Notes: generated from the sequence alone by a model not told the origin. DNA of 64,000 bases from Eublepharis macularius (GCF_028583425.1 NC_072792.1:158354676-158418675); one strand, 5' to 3'. Numbered from the stretch's first letter, positions 1-11,640 are shown. Made by a program: numbers and translations.

Positions 1-214
1 TGCAAAAATGCAGTCTTTATAGACATGTTCTGTGTGTATGTTTCTGGATGCTGCTATGCTTAAAAGCATCCTGAATATGGAATATTTTACAACTGGTGCA
101 AAAGCTTGGCCATAATCTGTTCCAAAAAATTTGGGAATACCCTTTGGCTGCTAAACTAGCTTTGTATCTCTGAACGTCACTATTTTCATGTTTTTCACCT
201 TTAAACACCCATTT

Positions 215-430
215 ACATTAAATAATAAAGTAATAATAACTGTGCTTATATACCTCTCTTCTAGACAGATTAGTGCCAGAGCAGTGAAAAAATTAGTGTT
301 ATTATTAGCCCCACAATACAGCTGGGGAGCTGGGGCTGAGAGGAATGGGTTACCCAAGGCCACCTACTGAGCTCATGGCAGTAGTGGGATTCGAACCAGT
401 AGAGTGCTGATTCACAGCCGAACCATTTAT
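215..430 (-). repeat. tRNA-derived SINE, copy 1
   Basis: GGATTCGAACC at 387-397 is, on the minus strand, a pol III B box (GGTTCGAATCC). The surrounding sequence (cttatatac..ctagacagattagtgcc..ccacaatacagctgggg) is repeated at about 24583-24805 and partly at 27880-27970. The head is therefore at the right end (minus orientation). It sits inside the copia remnant, so it inserted later. Confidence 0.7.
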
Positions 431-1140
431 AACATTATTACTCTTAGGTCATTTAGTGAGAGTCCATGTCTTGTTCTTGTGTAGAGCATCCATCTCCTCT
501 TGTGCTGCTTGCTTCCATTAGTATGTGTCTGGTTCAGGCATTAGTTGAACTTCAGTCCATGATGTTGGTTCTTGTGGTAATGATGACCTCGTGAGATAGG
601 TCAGTCTCTCCTCTGGAACTCCACTGTTGGTGTGCTGAGAGCACCTGAGGTCCTAAGTCACCTCTGTCTCCACAGTGGACTCTGGCTCTTCAGGCACATC
701 TGTTGGCTCAGGAATGTCCACCTTTACTTCATCACCTGGTTGGGCATCTGAATGCATCTGCATAGTGATGTCATCTGGGTGATAGAGCAGCAGCTGGTTG
801 TCATCAGCATCTCCCTCTGAAGGGTCACATGTGGTAGCACTCTGGTTGTTCCTTTGTCACTCATCAAATTGCACAACTCTGCTTATTTGTTAGTATTTGG
901 GTCTAAAATTGTTTCCCTTGTATCCTGGAGCATATCCCTTCAAAGGCTCTCAGTTCTAGTTTGGATCTCTTCTTTTGGTATATGAGCATAGGCCTTGCAA
1001 CCATATACTCTAAGATGTTCTGTGTGTGATCTTTTATTAAGCCTCAACTCATAGGGAGTTTTTTCTGTAATTGTCGTGGGTAATCTGTTTTGCAAGTAAA
1101 TTATAGTTGTTGCCGCTTTTCACCAGTGTGTGTAGGGAAG

Positions 1141-1422
1141 TCATGAATTAATTAGCATGCATCTGACGATATTAATGATAGAACGATTTTTACATTCAGC
1201 TATCCCATTTTGTTCTGTAGTGTAGGGAATAGTAAATCTGTGTTGAATTCTGTTTTCCCTGAGAAATGTCCGTGTGGCATGAGAAATGTACTTATCACCA
1301 TTATCACTCTGAAAGGCTTGGGGTTTTCTGTTGAACTTGGTAGAGACCATGGAAACATAGTCATGCAATTTCTGCTCAGTTTGCGATTTTTCTTTCAGGA
1401 AATAACATACTGTATATCTCAA
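1141..1422 (-). pseudogene. copia integrase core fragment
   Basis: The 93-residue frame contains FQSDNGDKYIS and, 35 residues further, PYTTEQNGIAECKNRSI. These are the second Asp and the Glu of the integrase D-D-35-E triad in its copia form (SDNGGEF...PYTPQQNGVAER in intact elements). The family reaction is insertion of the cDNA into host DNA. The frame opens and closes at stops, so it is not expressed as a complete enzyme. Confidence 0.8.
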
Positions 1423-1849
1423 GAACTCATCAATAAAGTCAATATATAACGGTTATTTGCCTGTTGTTGCTGGTTTGATAGGACCACATAAATTGGTATG
1501 AATTAGTTCAAGTGCTTGCTTTGAGCATCTTTGGCTTTGTTTGGGAATAGAAGGTTGAATTGCTTTTCCCTTTATACATTATACACATAATTGAACATCA
1601 TTGGCACATTAATATCTGCTACCAAGTCTTTATGCTGTAGCTTCTTGATGGCATGCGTATCACGGTGTACAAATCTTCTGTGCCAGAGTTCTAAGGATTC
1701 CTATTTAGTAATAGCTGTTGTTGCTCTGTAGGCTTTTTGTCCTTGGCAATCCACGTCAAAGACTCCATTCCTGAGATCATCTGTGGAATATTTCTCTCCT
1801 TTGTAAGAAACTGTACATAGGTTATTCTCAAAGTGTATAGCAAATCATT

Positions 1850-2075
1850 TTTATGAGAGTGCAAGTACACTTAGCAAGTTTGTCTTTAAGTCAGAGATGT
1901 ATAGAACTGCTTTAATTTTAGTTCCATAATCACCAATATCACAATGAAGTGTAATTGAGCCTTTACCTTTAATGGTTGTTGTGGATTTTCCGGGCTGTAC
2001 CCAGCTTTACCTTTAATAGTTACACAAATGCCATCAGCCATAACAACTTTTCCTGGTGTAATAGCATCCAATTAA
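1850..2075 (-). pseudogene. copia protease-downstream segment
   Basis: The minus strand reads DAITPGKVVMADGICVTIKGK and, after an interruption, GSITLHCDIGDYG-like sequence leading to an LYISDLK..LLSV-like stretch. This is the conserved linker between protease and the integrase zinc finger in copia polyproteins. The interruption (about 1973-2005) contains gttgtggattttccgggctg, also present near 9213 at the end of a Penelope-like repeat. It is flanked by near-identical tttacctttaat copies, so a small repeat fragment appears to have been captured here. Confidence 0.65.
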
Positions 2076-2269
2076 TCAAACAAATTAATATCTAATGTCA
2101 TATGAGTAGAGGCTCCACTATCAGTCAGCCAAGGTTTGGGGCTATCATTGGTTTGAGCTATATGAGACACATTAACATTGCTTACTTTTGCTTGGTAACT
2201 CTTTTATCTTTCTCTGCCTGTGGCCTTCTGCCTGAAGCATCAAGGTTATTGTTCCCATTTTTATTGCTA

Positions 2270-2345
2270 AAGCACTCCCTCTGGAGGTGACCAGGTTCAT
2301 TGCATTTGTGTCAGAAAGGAGGAGTCTGCCTTTCTCTGGGATTGG
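2270..2345 (-). pseudogene. copia Gag zinc knuckle with first Cys turned to stop
   Basis: The minus strand reads HKCNEPGHLQREC, the C-x4-H-x4-C half of a CCHC knuckle. The codon expected for the first Cys, three residues before the visible Cys, is TGA (plus-strand tca at 2311-2313). This fits decay of a TGC/TGT codon. Confidence 0.7.
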
Positions 2346-2471
2346 CGTCTTGCCTGTGATCAATTTGCCTAGTACCTGCCCCTTTGGGTCTGACCTGTAT
2401 GACCATGTAATTTGAGTCAGTTTTGCATTTGCTTTCCTCTCGATAAGATCTCTGCTTGTGGTACTCTGATC

Positions 2472-3007
2472 TTATCTGGCCCAACATTTCCTCCAGGGAA
2501 CACCTTTTATAGTAACGGAGATGATAAAACTGGAGGAGCTTTCTAGAAGGGATCTTAAGAAAAAGGCAGTTTTTAAATCTTCATCTAGTATTTGTCCAGC
2601 AGTAGCCAGTTTATTAATGAGATTCAGCAGTAATTTAAAATGAGTATGCACATTTCCATTTTCTTGCAGTATAGTTGAAAAAAAAAGTTCTCTAAATAAA
2701 GCAATTTTACTGATCTGGTCCTGTTTCCCAAAGATTCTCCTAAGAGATTCCACCATGTCTTTTGCAGTTTTCTTTGTTTCAATATGCACTAACTGGGAAT
2801 TTGCCAGTAGTTGCAGTGAGGTTTCTGGCTTTTGCATCAGCATCCAGCCAATTCTCCACATATGAGTCATCATCTGAACCAGATGGTCTTGGATCAATTA
2901 ATACAAAATATGCTTTCTCTTCTTGCAATTGAGATTGTAATCTAAAAAAAACATGAATCAAAATGTTCTCCTGTTAACTTTTCAGATAAAGCCTGTCTTT
3001 CTGACAT
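2472..3007 (-). pseudogene. copia Gag N-terminal half (broken)
   Basis: The first about 20 codons from the ATG at 3005-3007 are followed by an in-frame stop near 2945. The frame then changes to RLQSQLQEEKAYFVL and again to the 141-residue open stretch at 2472-2897. That stretch contains KTAKDMVESLRRIFG and a leucine-rich Gag-like helix set (LFRELFFS, LLLNLINKLATAG), typical of the copia-type Gag domain (UBN2/gag_2). At least two frameshifts or stops make it non-coding as a unit. Virus-like-particle assembly would be the ancestral role. Confidence 0.8.
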
Positions 3008-3009
3008 GG

Positions 3010-3935
3010 TTAAAAACAACAAAAATAATTCTCTAGAAAACTTATTTTCTGACAGTATGTGTGGTTGAACTCAGCCAGCCAAAAGGTTTAAAAGAATGCT
3101 TCTCTGCATGTTGGAGCCTGGGAGGGGCTCTTAAGACACTCAGCTGGTTCCCTTTTGTTAATTTGCCTGCTAGAGCATCAAGGGCACTCAAGCACCTTTT
3201 GTTCTCTCACCAGATGGCTGTGAGGCCAGAAAGAGAGGAGAAAAAAAACTTGCAGTTTAAAACTCTTAGCTTGCAGTTTAAAACTTAGCTTCTTAAATTC
3301 TGAACCAAGCCCATAACGCTATCAGAAATAGTTATATTGTGTTTGGTAGCAGAGTTACTTAGTAAGAAGTGTTTTCCTCCAACATACAGTAATTAATCCT
3401 TTGACTAATCCTTAGTCAAATTGTAGAAAAGTTGTAGAACTTACAGTTTATTGAGGTAGATTCAATTCATGGCAATATCTGGGAACAGAAGAAACCACTG
3501 GATGCTTACCATGACAGGACCTTCTCTTCTGAGGAAAGGAAGACCATTCAGGGAGGCAGAAACAAAGTCTTTCCCCTTCCTTTCTTTCTGGTGGGAGTTA
3601 CCCATCTCCTCAATTCTGGCGAGTCTGAAAGAAATCAACAACATCTTAAACTATCAAACTCAGAACCTAAAGACAATAACAAAGAGGAAAATGAGTAACA
3701 GTAAAGTAAAAACCCACTAGGACAGGAAGTGGTCCTGTTGAACAGAAGAGTAGAGAATAACAAATTCAGGAGGACAAGATGACTTCACACTGATGACCAC
3801 TTGTGACATTCCCTTCATTTTTTTTGCCTTTTCTTTTGGTTAGAAAGAGGCAATTGCACGTTGTGTTTAACATGACTCACAGATGTTCTAGTCTCTATTT
3901 GGGTTGTAAGGAACTTTTCTGTAAGTTCATCAGGA
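3010..3935. other. no gene seen
   Basis: AT-rich sequence between the copia gag start and the DIRS remnant. It could include the copia 5' leader or LTR, but no second LTR copy is available to define it. Short open frames here show no recognisable domain. Confidence 0.5.
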
Positions 3936-3937
3936 AA

Positions 3938-5600
3938 CTATAAGCTTGTAGACATAAGATAGTTGTTTTTGTGTCTTGGTGCGACTTTTCTCTTACTTTG
4001 ACCTGATCTACAAGTCATCCAGATAAGGGTGTATGTGAATGCCTTGCTCCCTTTAATTTTACTACTGGGTTGATCAAGAACTTTGTTCTTTTTTGGCACC
4101 ATGAAGAATAATATACTTTTGCCCCTTTCTGCAGGAGGGACAGGTTCTATGGCCCGAATGCTGTGGAGATGTTGAATAGCAGCATAGGTTCTGGGAAGCT
4201 TTTTAAAATCCTTGTGACTGGGGGAGACAAGAAAACATTCTGGTGGGGGTTGGATGAATTCTGTGGAGTACCAATTGTCTGCCCAAGAGTTGATCTGCAT
4301 TTGATTAAAGTGTAGAAGGTGCCCCACCACTGGAATTGGTTTGTAGTCAGACTTTGACTGGCAAGTTGTCATGAACTGGTTTGTCAGCTCTGTTTGAGAA
4401 TTGTTTGTTGAAACAATTGTAGAATGGTCCTCTTCTGAAGGCTTGTCTAGAAGAGCCCCAATTTGATTTTCTGTGGTCCTTGTTGAATCTCAGTCAAACT
4501 CTTTGGGAACAAAAGGCATAATTCCCAAAGGATCTCCTGACAGTGTGATTGAGTGTCTTGGGCTTTGCTTTTTTCTTATCTCTGGTTTCGATAAACATCT
4601 TATCCAGAGTGTCCCCTAATAGTCTGTTGCCTTAAAATGGGTAGGCCATAACTATTGACTTGATGTGGAGGTCGGCTTGACGGAGCCATAAACTTCTAAC
4701 AGTGGCTGCAGATGCCATAGCCCTGAATGAGAAGACGGAATCTAATGTTGTGTTTACTATGAATGAGTTAGCTTTGAGGACTCTGTTGGCTCCCTTCTCT
4801 AGGCAACGGTTGCTGATTGAGATGAGCTGAAGAATTTTTCTAGACAAGACAATGGGTGTTCTTGATACTATTGAGGCAATGGTGGAGGTTTTAATGGCTT
4901 TTGAAATGGCTTCATGAACTTTTCTTACGGCAAAGTCGACCCTTTTGTCCAAGTTATCCTGGATTATGTCCTCGCCATCTTCTGACAGTAGTCCAGATGA
5001 CTACAATGTTGCTACTGGAACATCTACTAGTGGGACCTGAAAAAACTGATTAGTAAATGAATTAGTAAAAGTTTGAAAATGGCCTGTTGTCCGTAGCTTT
5101 AACACATTCCACTTTAATTGCTTCTGAAAAAATTAAAGGAAGAGAAAGGCCCTCTCCGCTACACTTGACTTAGGAAAGAATTCTTTGTTCCCCTTGGGCC
5201 TACCCCTGGGTTCTGAGGTGGATGGTCCTCTTGATGGATTCTCCTATAGTTCCAAGGCTGCTATGGTTTTGGATAGTAGATATTGGTAGTCCTCTGATTT
5301 AAAGAATCATAGAAATTATACTGGAATTTCTGTCTCATACTTTTCCTCAACTGAAAGGAACTCTCCTTCTTCCCTTTCACCATCTGCATAAATTCCTGGT
5401 TCCCATTGAGAGTTCTCTCTTTCTCTTTTATAGGTATAGGTTTCCTTTTTAGCTGCCTTAGTGGGCCAGCTAGGTTTCCCTTTGTATGAAATTGTGCTTT
5501 CTACATTTTCCTGTCTGGGAGGGGAAGGGAAGGAGGATGAAGGAGGATGAAGACCTGTCTCTTCCCTCAGCACTCTGACAAAAATTTGCAGTATCTTCCC
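3938..5600 (-). mobile_element. DIRS-like retrotransposon remnant (gag and start of RT)
   Basis: Minus-strand frames at 5316-5573 and 4632-4952 resemble the Gag-like ORF of vertebrate DIRS1 elements. The second runs DKRVDFAVRKVHEAISKA, then RMASAATVRSLWLRQADLH-like sequence and an ETRDKKKAKP tail. They are followed at 3938-4372 by AIQHLHSIRAIEPVPPAERGK and FFMVPKKNK, the usual entry into DIRS reverse transcriptase (FVVPKKNGSWR in intact ones). DIRS elements use a tyrosine recombinase instead of a DDE integrase. The catalytic RT core and recombinase are absent and frames are broken, so this is a truncated fossil. Identification is by remembered motif patterns. Confidence 0.65.
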
Positions 5601-5617
5601 TCATTGTTTTTCTGATC

Positions 5618-6460
5618 AAGTTGTCTGGTGCCGCCGGACTTGGCGACGGGGTCGGGGATGCCACCCTCCTGCTGGGAGGGCCGACCCCCCGCCAACCCCC
5701 CCAGGCCCCCTCCCCCTCACCTGGATGCCGAAGGCGCCTGCAAGGTCGGCGAGCCCGGCAGACAAGTTCCCCGGGCCACCGAAGACCGGTGGGGTGGCCC
5801 TGAAGACGGCCGCAGCGACAAGGCCAGCGGAGGCAGCGCGGCCTGCAGCGGAGGTCCCGCCACCGGTGACCTCGCCAGGCCGCAGCCCGGAGAGGACGGA
5901 GCCGCCGGGGAGGAGGCAGCCTGCCACGACTGAGCTGGCGGCACCGCGGGTGGCTCCAATGGCCGGGACGGCGCCATCCCCCATGGGCCCGGCGGCCAGC
6001 CCAACGCCCGCCAGGACGACGCTGCACTTGGGGGGGAGGAGCCGCGGGTGGGCCGATCAACAGGAGGGAGGTCGGATGGGAGGAAGAGCCAGGGGACGGG
6101 AAGGTGCAGGGGGATTGGCTGCACGAGGGGAGAGACAGGTGGGAGGGCAAATCCAGGCAGGCAGGGCAGACACGGGAGGGTGGAGGGTGGCGGGATTGGC
6201 GGTGGTGGTGGGGAGGACACTATAAAAGGGCAGCTCCCGAGGACGCGGAGGAGGAGAAGAAGTCTGGAGAACTGGAGAGAGGGATTGGGGGGGAGAGAGA
6301 ACGTGCGGAGCCAGAACCCAGCAGGGCAAGGAAGGTGGACGAAGGGTGCCTTGAACCCCCACCTCCCGCCCCTATCTGAGGCCGAGGGAGCAGCCCTTCC
6401 TGGACCCATCACGGCGGAGGGCGGGAGCGGCGCGGGGGGTGGAGCCGGCGCTCCACAAGT
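5618..6460 (+). promoter_or_regulatory. GC-rich island with TATA box and CCAAT-type motifs
   Basis: An abrupt switch to very GC- and CpG-rich DNA, flanked by AT-rich DNA. Towards its end lie tataaaaggg (6221-6230) and two upstream attggc (CCAAT reverse) motifs near 6114 and 6195. This is the layout of a plus-strand RNA polymerase II promoter. Long open frames exist on both strands, but they are proline/alanine/arginine-rich by-products of base composition and match nothing I recognise. It may be an LTR or 5' UTR of an unrecognised retroelement, or an orphan CpG-island promoter. Confidence 0.45.
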
Positions 6461-6768
6461 TTAGGAAATTTGGAGATAATATCGTGGTTCCCAATTCCAA
6501 TGCATTACTCATAAGTAGACCTTCGCTATTAACACTGGATCCTGGGGCCATTGCTATTTATATATCTGCAAAATGGCTTGGCTGGCTCTTGCTGAGTTCT
6601 GCGTCCATTGATTGGCTTGTGGATGCGGGGAAAACCATTCTGCAGCCACCTCCTAGTTGGTTGGTAATGTTGCCCAAGTCGGCGGGGCCAGAAATGACTG
6701 CTGCAGTTTCCTTAGGTAGGGAGGGCACTTATTTTTGGCACACTTTTGAACATGTGATCTTTTCACAC

Positions 6769-7430
6769 TCTTGGTAGATTGCTGCCACCAGGAATTAAAT
6801 TCCAAGATATTTTATTTGTATTTCCCCTTTAGTAACGTGCCCAAGGGTCAGGCTTTTCATGGTACTGTGGCCCTGAAGATAGGAATGGGATATAGGAATG
6901 ACAGATACTCTGGGATATAAAAAAAACAAAGTAAACTTTTATTTTTATACGAAGTGTATCGGTTTCATATTATTTCTAAAACTTGATGGTTTCAAAAGAG
7001 TAGTTCTCAATTCTTAAAGTTACTTTACTTAAACCCAGTCACACAGATCTTCTCTCAGGCTTCACACACAGTTTGCCTACTTTTCCCTGACTGAATGTTC
7101 TTTCACAAACACACAGTTCAGATTTCCACATAGGTTATATTTCTCTCAGACAACATAAACAAGCTCAGGCTGCACATAGCTTGCCTGCTTTCTCCTGAAT
7201 AAATATTTCTCTCAGAATTGCTTAAAAATACTCAGGCTTCACACAGCTTGCCTCTCTTGCCCTGACTAAATATTTCTCTCCCTCAGTAACTAAAAACTGC
7301 ATTCACTCTGCCCACACTCTCAGTCATCAACCAATCATATCACTCACTCGTCCCTCTCTTTCACCCCCACTCTTCATCTATACCACACCAAGCATTTAAA
7401 GACACATACACACATTTACTTAAATTACAT
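6769..7430. repeat. unclassified dispersed repeat, copy 1
   Basis: From ctcttggtagattgctgcc to catttacttaaa this closely matches 36184-36830, with scattered differences and small indels. No coding domain, TIR or polyA tail was identified, so the class is open (possibly a solo LTR or part of a DNA element). Confidence 0.75.
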
Positions 7431-9177
7431 ATATATTTACAAAACATAACTATGATCCCCTTTACACTAGCTCCCAGCCTAAACCTCTTTTCCTTAGATC
7501 CAAGGATTCGTACAGTTAAGGCAGGGACAAATTTGCCACCCATCTTGTCTCTGTTTACCAGATAGAGAGCCCTGACCCCTTTAAACATACACAGCCCAGT
7601 CTTCTTATTAACCACCCTTCACTTAGATACTTCACAGAGCTATTGGGATTGGGAACTAAAAAATTATTTCACTTTTATGCTGCCACCAGTTATTCATGTG
7701 AGCATATATATATTAAGGCTATGGCTGGACAGGTTTGTGTGTGTACACATGCAAGCCTGCGCTATTTCCCCAAGGCACTCAACATCTAGTTAACAGTGTT
7801 TAAACAAAGAAAAGGAATTAACTTTTGTTTAAAACTTCAACAGCATTTGGCTAACCCAGACACAGAGATAAGGTGTTCATAATATTCAAACTTATGATCC
7901 CAGTTCATTGCAGTCAACAATTATTTAGTATCCCTTTTCAGATGTAGGTTTTACAAAGATTGCTTCCTTAACAAATGCAGGAGTCTTCCTCTTCATACTC
8001 TCTGCTCTTCCCCTTCTCTCTCTGCTGTCCTCAACTGATTTCAACTGTTAGCCTTCCCCCAACATTCCATCATCTCCCATTGGCTGCAGGGCCGGGATAA
8101 GCACGTGGTGAGGTGAGGCAGCTGCCTGGGCCAAAGGCTTCAAGTGGGGTCCACTGCTGCTGACTCCCTACTCAGGCATCTCCTCTGAGGCTTGCATTCA
8201 CATCCTTCTTCTGCCTGCTTGGAATGCTTTGCCACCTCCGTTCCCAGCTGCATATGCTGCCTAGTGCTGCTGGAGAACGGCATGTGGGTAGTGCACAAAG
8301 CATCAGCATTCTTGGTGGCTTTGGCAGCTGCACCCACCAGCCAGTATCATAAAGGAAACAGCATATAGGCAGTTTGGGCAGCTGTGACTGCAGGTGTTGG
8401 GACAGCTTGTGAGTAGGCAAAGTTCAGTGGGAGCATATAGGCAGTGGGGGCATGTGAGTGGGAGGGCAAGAAGAAGAGCCTAGTAGTGGGCATGCGGGGG
8501 TGGGGGGCTGAGCACTTTCTGCCTTGGCAGAACTACATCTGTCAGTCACAATAACAAACAGGGAAAACCCAAAAAGTCAAATAAAATAAAATCAAAGAAA
8601 AAAATGTGAGGGGAAAAATTAAAACACATTTTAGATCACGTCTTTCTATAGATTCCTAGTACTAGATAGAGGATTCAAAGTTGTTGAATGTAAGCTGGCA
8701 AAAGATATAAATATATTCCTAACAGAACAAAAGGCATCCACACTCACTCATTTTTCTGCTAATCTAATTTGATGAATATTTCCAGTTAAACTATATTCCA
8801 CAAATGCTCACACCACATCAGTTATAATTCTTGATGTGGCCTTCCAATGCTGAGATATGATAGATCTCACTGCTAATGAGCAAATCATTATTAGATGCCA
8901 ATTTCTTATTTTCCTCTACATAAATTTAACAAAGCCAGTTTTGAATTGGCTATTCTTAAGCCTACCCATTTTGTATGAACTGAATTTAATCGAATCAGTG
9001 CTTCAAAAACAGAGAGAGGCCATTTTAATTGTAATGCTATAGGGCGTGTAATAAAATGTCTAATCTAATATTCATCAGTCCAGTTTATCTTTATATTTTA
9101 TAGTTTCTCTTGAACTTGAGTGCCTGAAACAGGTTGAAAAAAGATCAGCTAATTGCTGTAAGCAACAAGATTCTTAT
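7431..9177. other. no gene seen
   Basis: Mixed-composition intergenic DNA. Short open frames around 8140-8420 and 8857-9042 show no recognisable domain. Confidence 0.5.
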
Positions 9178-10103
9178 ATTGTTGAAGGCTTTCACGGCCG
9201 GAGAACGATGGTTGTTGTAGATTTTCCGGGCTGTATAGCCGTGGTCTTGGCATTGTAGTTCCTGATGTTTCGCCAGCAGCTGTGACTGGCATCTTCAGAG
9301 GTGTAGCACCAAAAGACAGAGATCTCTCAGTGTCACAGTGTGGAGAAGATGTTGGCAGGTAATTTATATCTACTCAGGAAGGTGGGTTTGGGCTAAGTCA
9401 TCCTGTAAGAGTTTCCCAGGGTGTGGAATGCTAATGGAGGGAGGCTTCACTGTATCCTGAGGAGGTTCTTTTGGATTGGTGCTTGATATGCTGATCTTCT
9501 CTGCAGGGCTATTGTAGAATGTAGAGTATTTTGTTAGCCTGGTGTTTTTCAGGACTGGAAACCATGCTCTATTCATTCTTAAAGTCTCTTCTTTCCTGTT
9601 GAAATTGTGCTTATGCTTATGAATTTCAATGGCTTCCCTGTGCAATCTGACGAAGTAGTTGGAAGTGTTGTCTAGTATTTTGGTGTCCTGGAATAGGATA
9701 CTGTGTCCTGTTTGAGTTAGGCTATGTTCAGCCACTGCTGATTTTTCCGGATGGCTAAGTCTGCAGTGTCTTTCATGTTCTTTTATTCTTGTCTGGATGC
9801 TACGCTGTGTGGTCCCGATGTAAACTTGTCCACAGCTGCAGGGTATGCGGTATACTCCTGCAGAGGTGAGGGGGTCTCTACTGTCTTTTGCTGATCATAG
9901 CATCTGTTGTATTTATCCTGATTAAACGAAGGATAAATCAAACAACTAAGGAAAAACAGTCTCCCACAGGAAACATGTTTTTGCCATATATCAAAGGAAT
10001 CACTGATCAGATGGGAAAGCTTATGAAAAAGCACAACTTACAAACAGTATTCAGACCCACCAGAAAAATACAACAGATACTACAATCAGCAAAAGTAATT
10101 TGA
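9178..10103 (-). mobile_element. Penelope-like element with GIY-YIG domain and 5' inversion
   Basis: On the minus strand about 9735-9895 encodes GVYRIPCSCGQVYIGTTQ, then SIQTRIKEHERHCRLSHPEK. This is a GIY-YIG-type endonuclease (VYIG start) preceded by the CxC typical of Penelope-like elements. It continues in frame to AEHSLTQTGHSILFQDT and ends at a stop near 9370. The 3' tail reaches about 9178. Sequence just upstream of this domain in such elements (FLPYIKGITDQMGKLMKKHN, then a stretch ending KIQQILQSAK) is found instead on the plus strand at about 9945-10095. The 5' part is therefore inverted relative to the 3' part. RT is missing. Confidence 0.8.
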
Positions 10104-10199
10104 TTGCTCTATAAAAATGTAATTTTGTATGGTGGGCTAACTCAGGGTGGAGCAGCTGTGAAAAAGCCAAGTAATATAAGAAAAAGAACGAAAAGTAAA

Positions 10200-10424
10200 A
10201 TGGCCAGTATTATAATGCTCTTGAATAATGGTATGGTCCCATCTGGAATACTGTGTATAGCTCTGGTCTCCAACATATCAGAAAGGATATTGCAGAGCTG
10301 GAAAAAAGTGCAGAACAGGATAAACAAAATTATGAAGGGGTTGGAGCACTTTTCCTATGAGGAATGGTGAAAGAGGTTAGGGCTCTTCAGTTTAGAAAAA
10401 AAGGTGACTGAGGAAGGTCGTGAG
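10200..10424 (+). mobile_element. CR1-type LINE RT C-terminal fragment (left part)
   Basis: The plus strand reads VPSGILCIALVSN, LQSWKKVQNRINKIMKGLEH, then FSYEEW and [12 protein letters not shown]-like sequence. This is the conserved C-terminal segment of CR1 reverse transcriptase (LEYCVQFWSP...[36 protein letters not shown]). It is cut at 10424 by the hAT insertion and resumes at 15381. Confidence 0.75.
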
Positions 10425-10729
10425 TAGACATGGGCACGAACCAAAAAAATTTGATGATTTCGTGGTTCGGTGTCGACGACGATCCTGAGGTCACGAACCG
10501 AAACGAACATTTTCCATTGCCGAACCAGTTCGCGATTTGTGGTTCGTGTGGGGCCCATATTCCCGGGGAGTGTTTTGCAGGCTCTCCTACAGCCATCACC
10601 CAAGTTTGGACAAGATTGCAAAAGGGATCTTGGAGTTACCCTTTCCAATCCAAGGCCCACAGGAAACTCCCACTCGATACGATTAGAGCCACCAGTTGAC
10701 GTTGGCCCAGTGTACAGAAGGTGGGTGAT

Positions 10730-11640
10730 GACGGTGGCCGCTGGGCCTGGCGGGCACAGGGAGGTGGCGGCAAGCCGCCTCCCCTCGGGGCGGGGGGTCT
10801 GGCCAGTCATTGGCGGCACCCCCAATGTGCCCGCCCGCCAGGCCAAAGAGAAGCGAGCTGGCATTCCCTGCCAATGCAGGAACGGTGGGTACTGCTGGCA
10901 GCTGTCGGGCCTGGTGGGCATGGGGAGGTGGTGGCGAGCTGCCTCCCCTCAGGGGGTGGGGGGTCTGGTCACTTGCCGGCAGCACCCCCAATGTGCCTGC
11001 CCGCCAGGCCAAAGAGGAGCAAGCTGGCATTCCCCGCCAATGCAGGAACGGTGGGTACTGCTGGCAGCCGCTGGGCCGGCATGGGGAGGCAGCGGTGAGG
11101 GGGTGGGGGTGGGGTCTGGCCACTTGCCAGTGGCACCCCTGATGTACCCGCCCGCCAGGCCAAAGAGGAGTGTGCTGATATTCCTGGTGTTGGTGGGAAA
11201 GGACATGACATTCAGATGGGGGCCTGATCCCCCAGCCACCGCGGGTCCTCACCTGAGGGTCCCACTATGGAAAATTTTGACAGCAGCTGACAGTACCCAC
11301 CTTCCTGCCTTGCCAGAAAGGATGGGAGGGAGAGGACCTGTCATGTGGGGGGTAAGTGGGAAGATCCCCCTGCAACCGCCAGTCCAAAGTGGAGCGCGCT
11401 GGCATTCCCAGCAAGGGGAGGAATGTGGTTGATGCTGACGGCCGCCGGGCCTGGTGTGCACGGGGAGGCGGGCGGTCTGGCCGCTTGCCAGCGGCACCCC
11501 CCATGTGCACGCCTACTGGGCCAAAGAGGAGCGCGCTGGTATTCCCGGAGTGGGTGGGAAAGGACATGACATTCAGACAGGGGCCTGGTCCCCCAGCCAC
11601 CGCGGGTCCTCGCCCGAGGGTCCCACGGAGGAAAATGGCA
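10730..11640. repeat. GC-rich minisatellite inside the hAT element
   Basis: About 165-bp units recur, each with a core like caatgtgcccgcccgccagg followed by ccaaagag, agctggcattcc, gcaggaacggtgggtactgc and ggcatggggagg. At least four full or partial copies lie between about 10730 and 11640, with increasing divergence rightward. The long overlapping open frames here are composition artefacts of the repeat. Confidence 0.75.

Larger units (their letters stand above)
1..3007 (-). mobile_element. Ty1/copia retrotransposon remnant (gag-pol, decayed)
   Basis: Reading the minus strand from 3007 leftward gives copia polyprotein parts in the expected order: a Gag start beginning MSERQALSEKLTGE (ATG at 3005-3007), a Gag body, a CCHC-knuckle region, a protease-side segment, integrase, and the start of reverse transcriptase (RYKASLAAKGYSQ) at the left edge. 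The order gag-PR-IN-RT is diagnostic of Ty1/copia rather than Ty3/gypsy. Frames are broken by stops and shifts, so it is a pseudogene. A tRNA-SINE (about 215-430) interrupts it between IN and RT. The rest of RT, RNase H and the 3' LTR lie outside the window, and no LTR was recognised upstream of gag. Confidence 0.85.

Noticed and set aside
5470-6464. Multiple 100-230-residue frames on both strands
   Set aside because: High GC content keeps stop codons rare; sequences are Pro/Ala/Arg/Gly-rich without any recognisable domain.
10470-11432. 320-residue plus-strand open frame and several long overlaps
   Set aside because: It lies in a GC-rich minisatellite, repeats the same low-complexity motifs, and is open on both strands; a composition effect.
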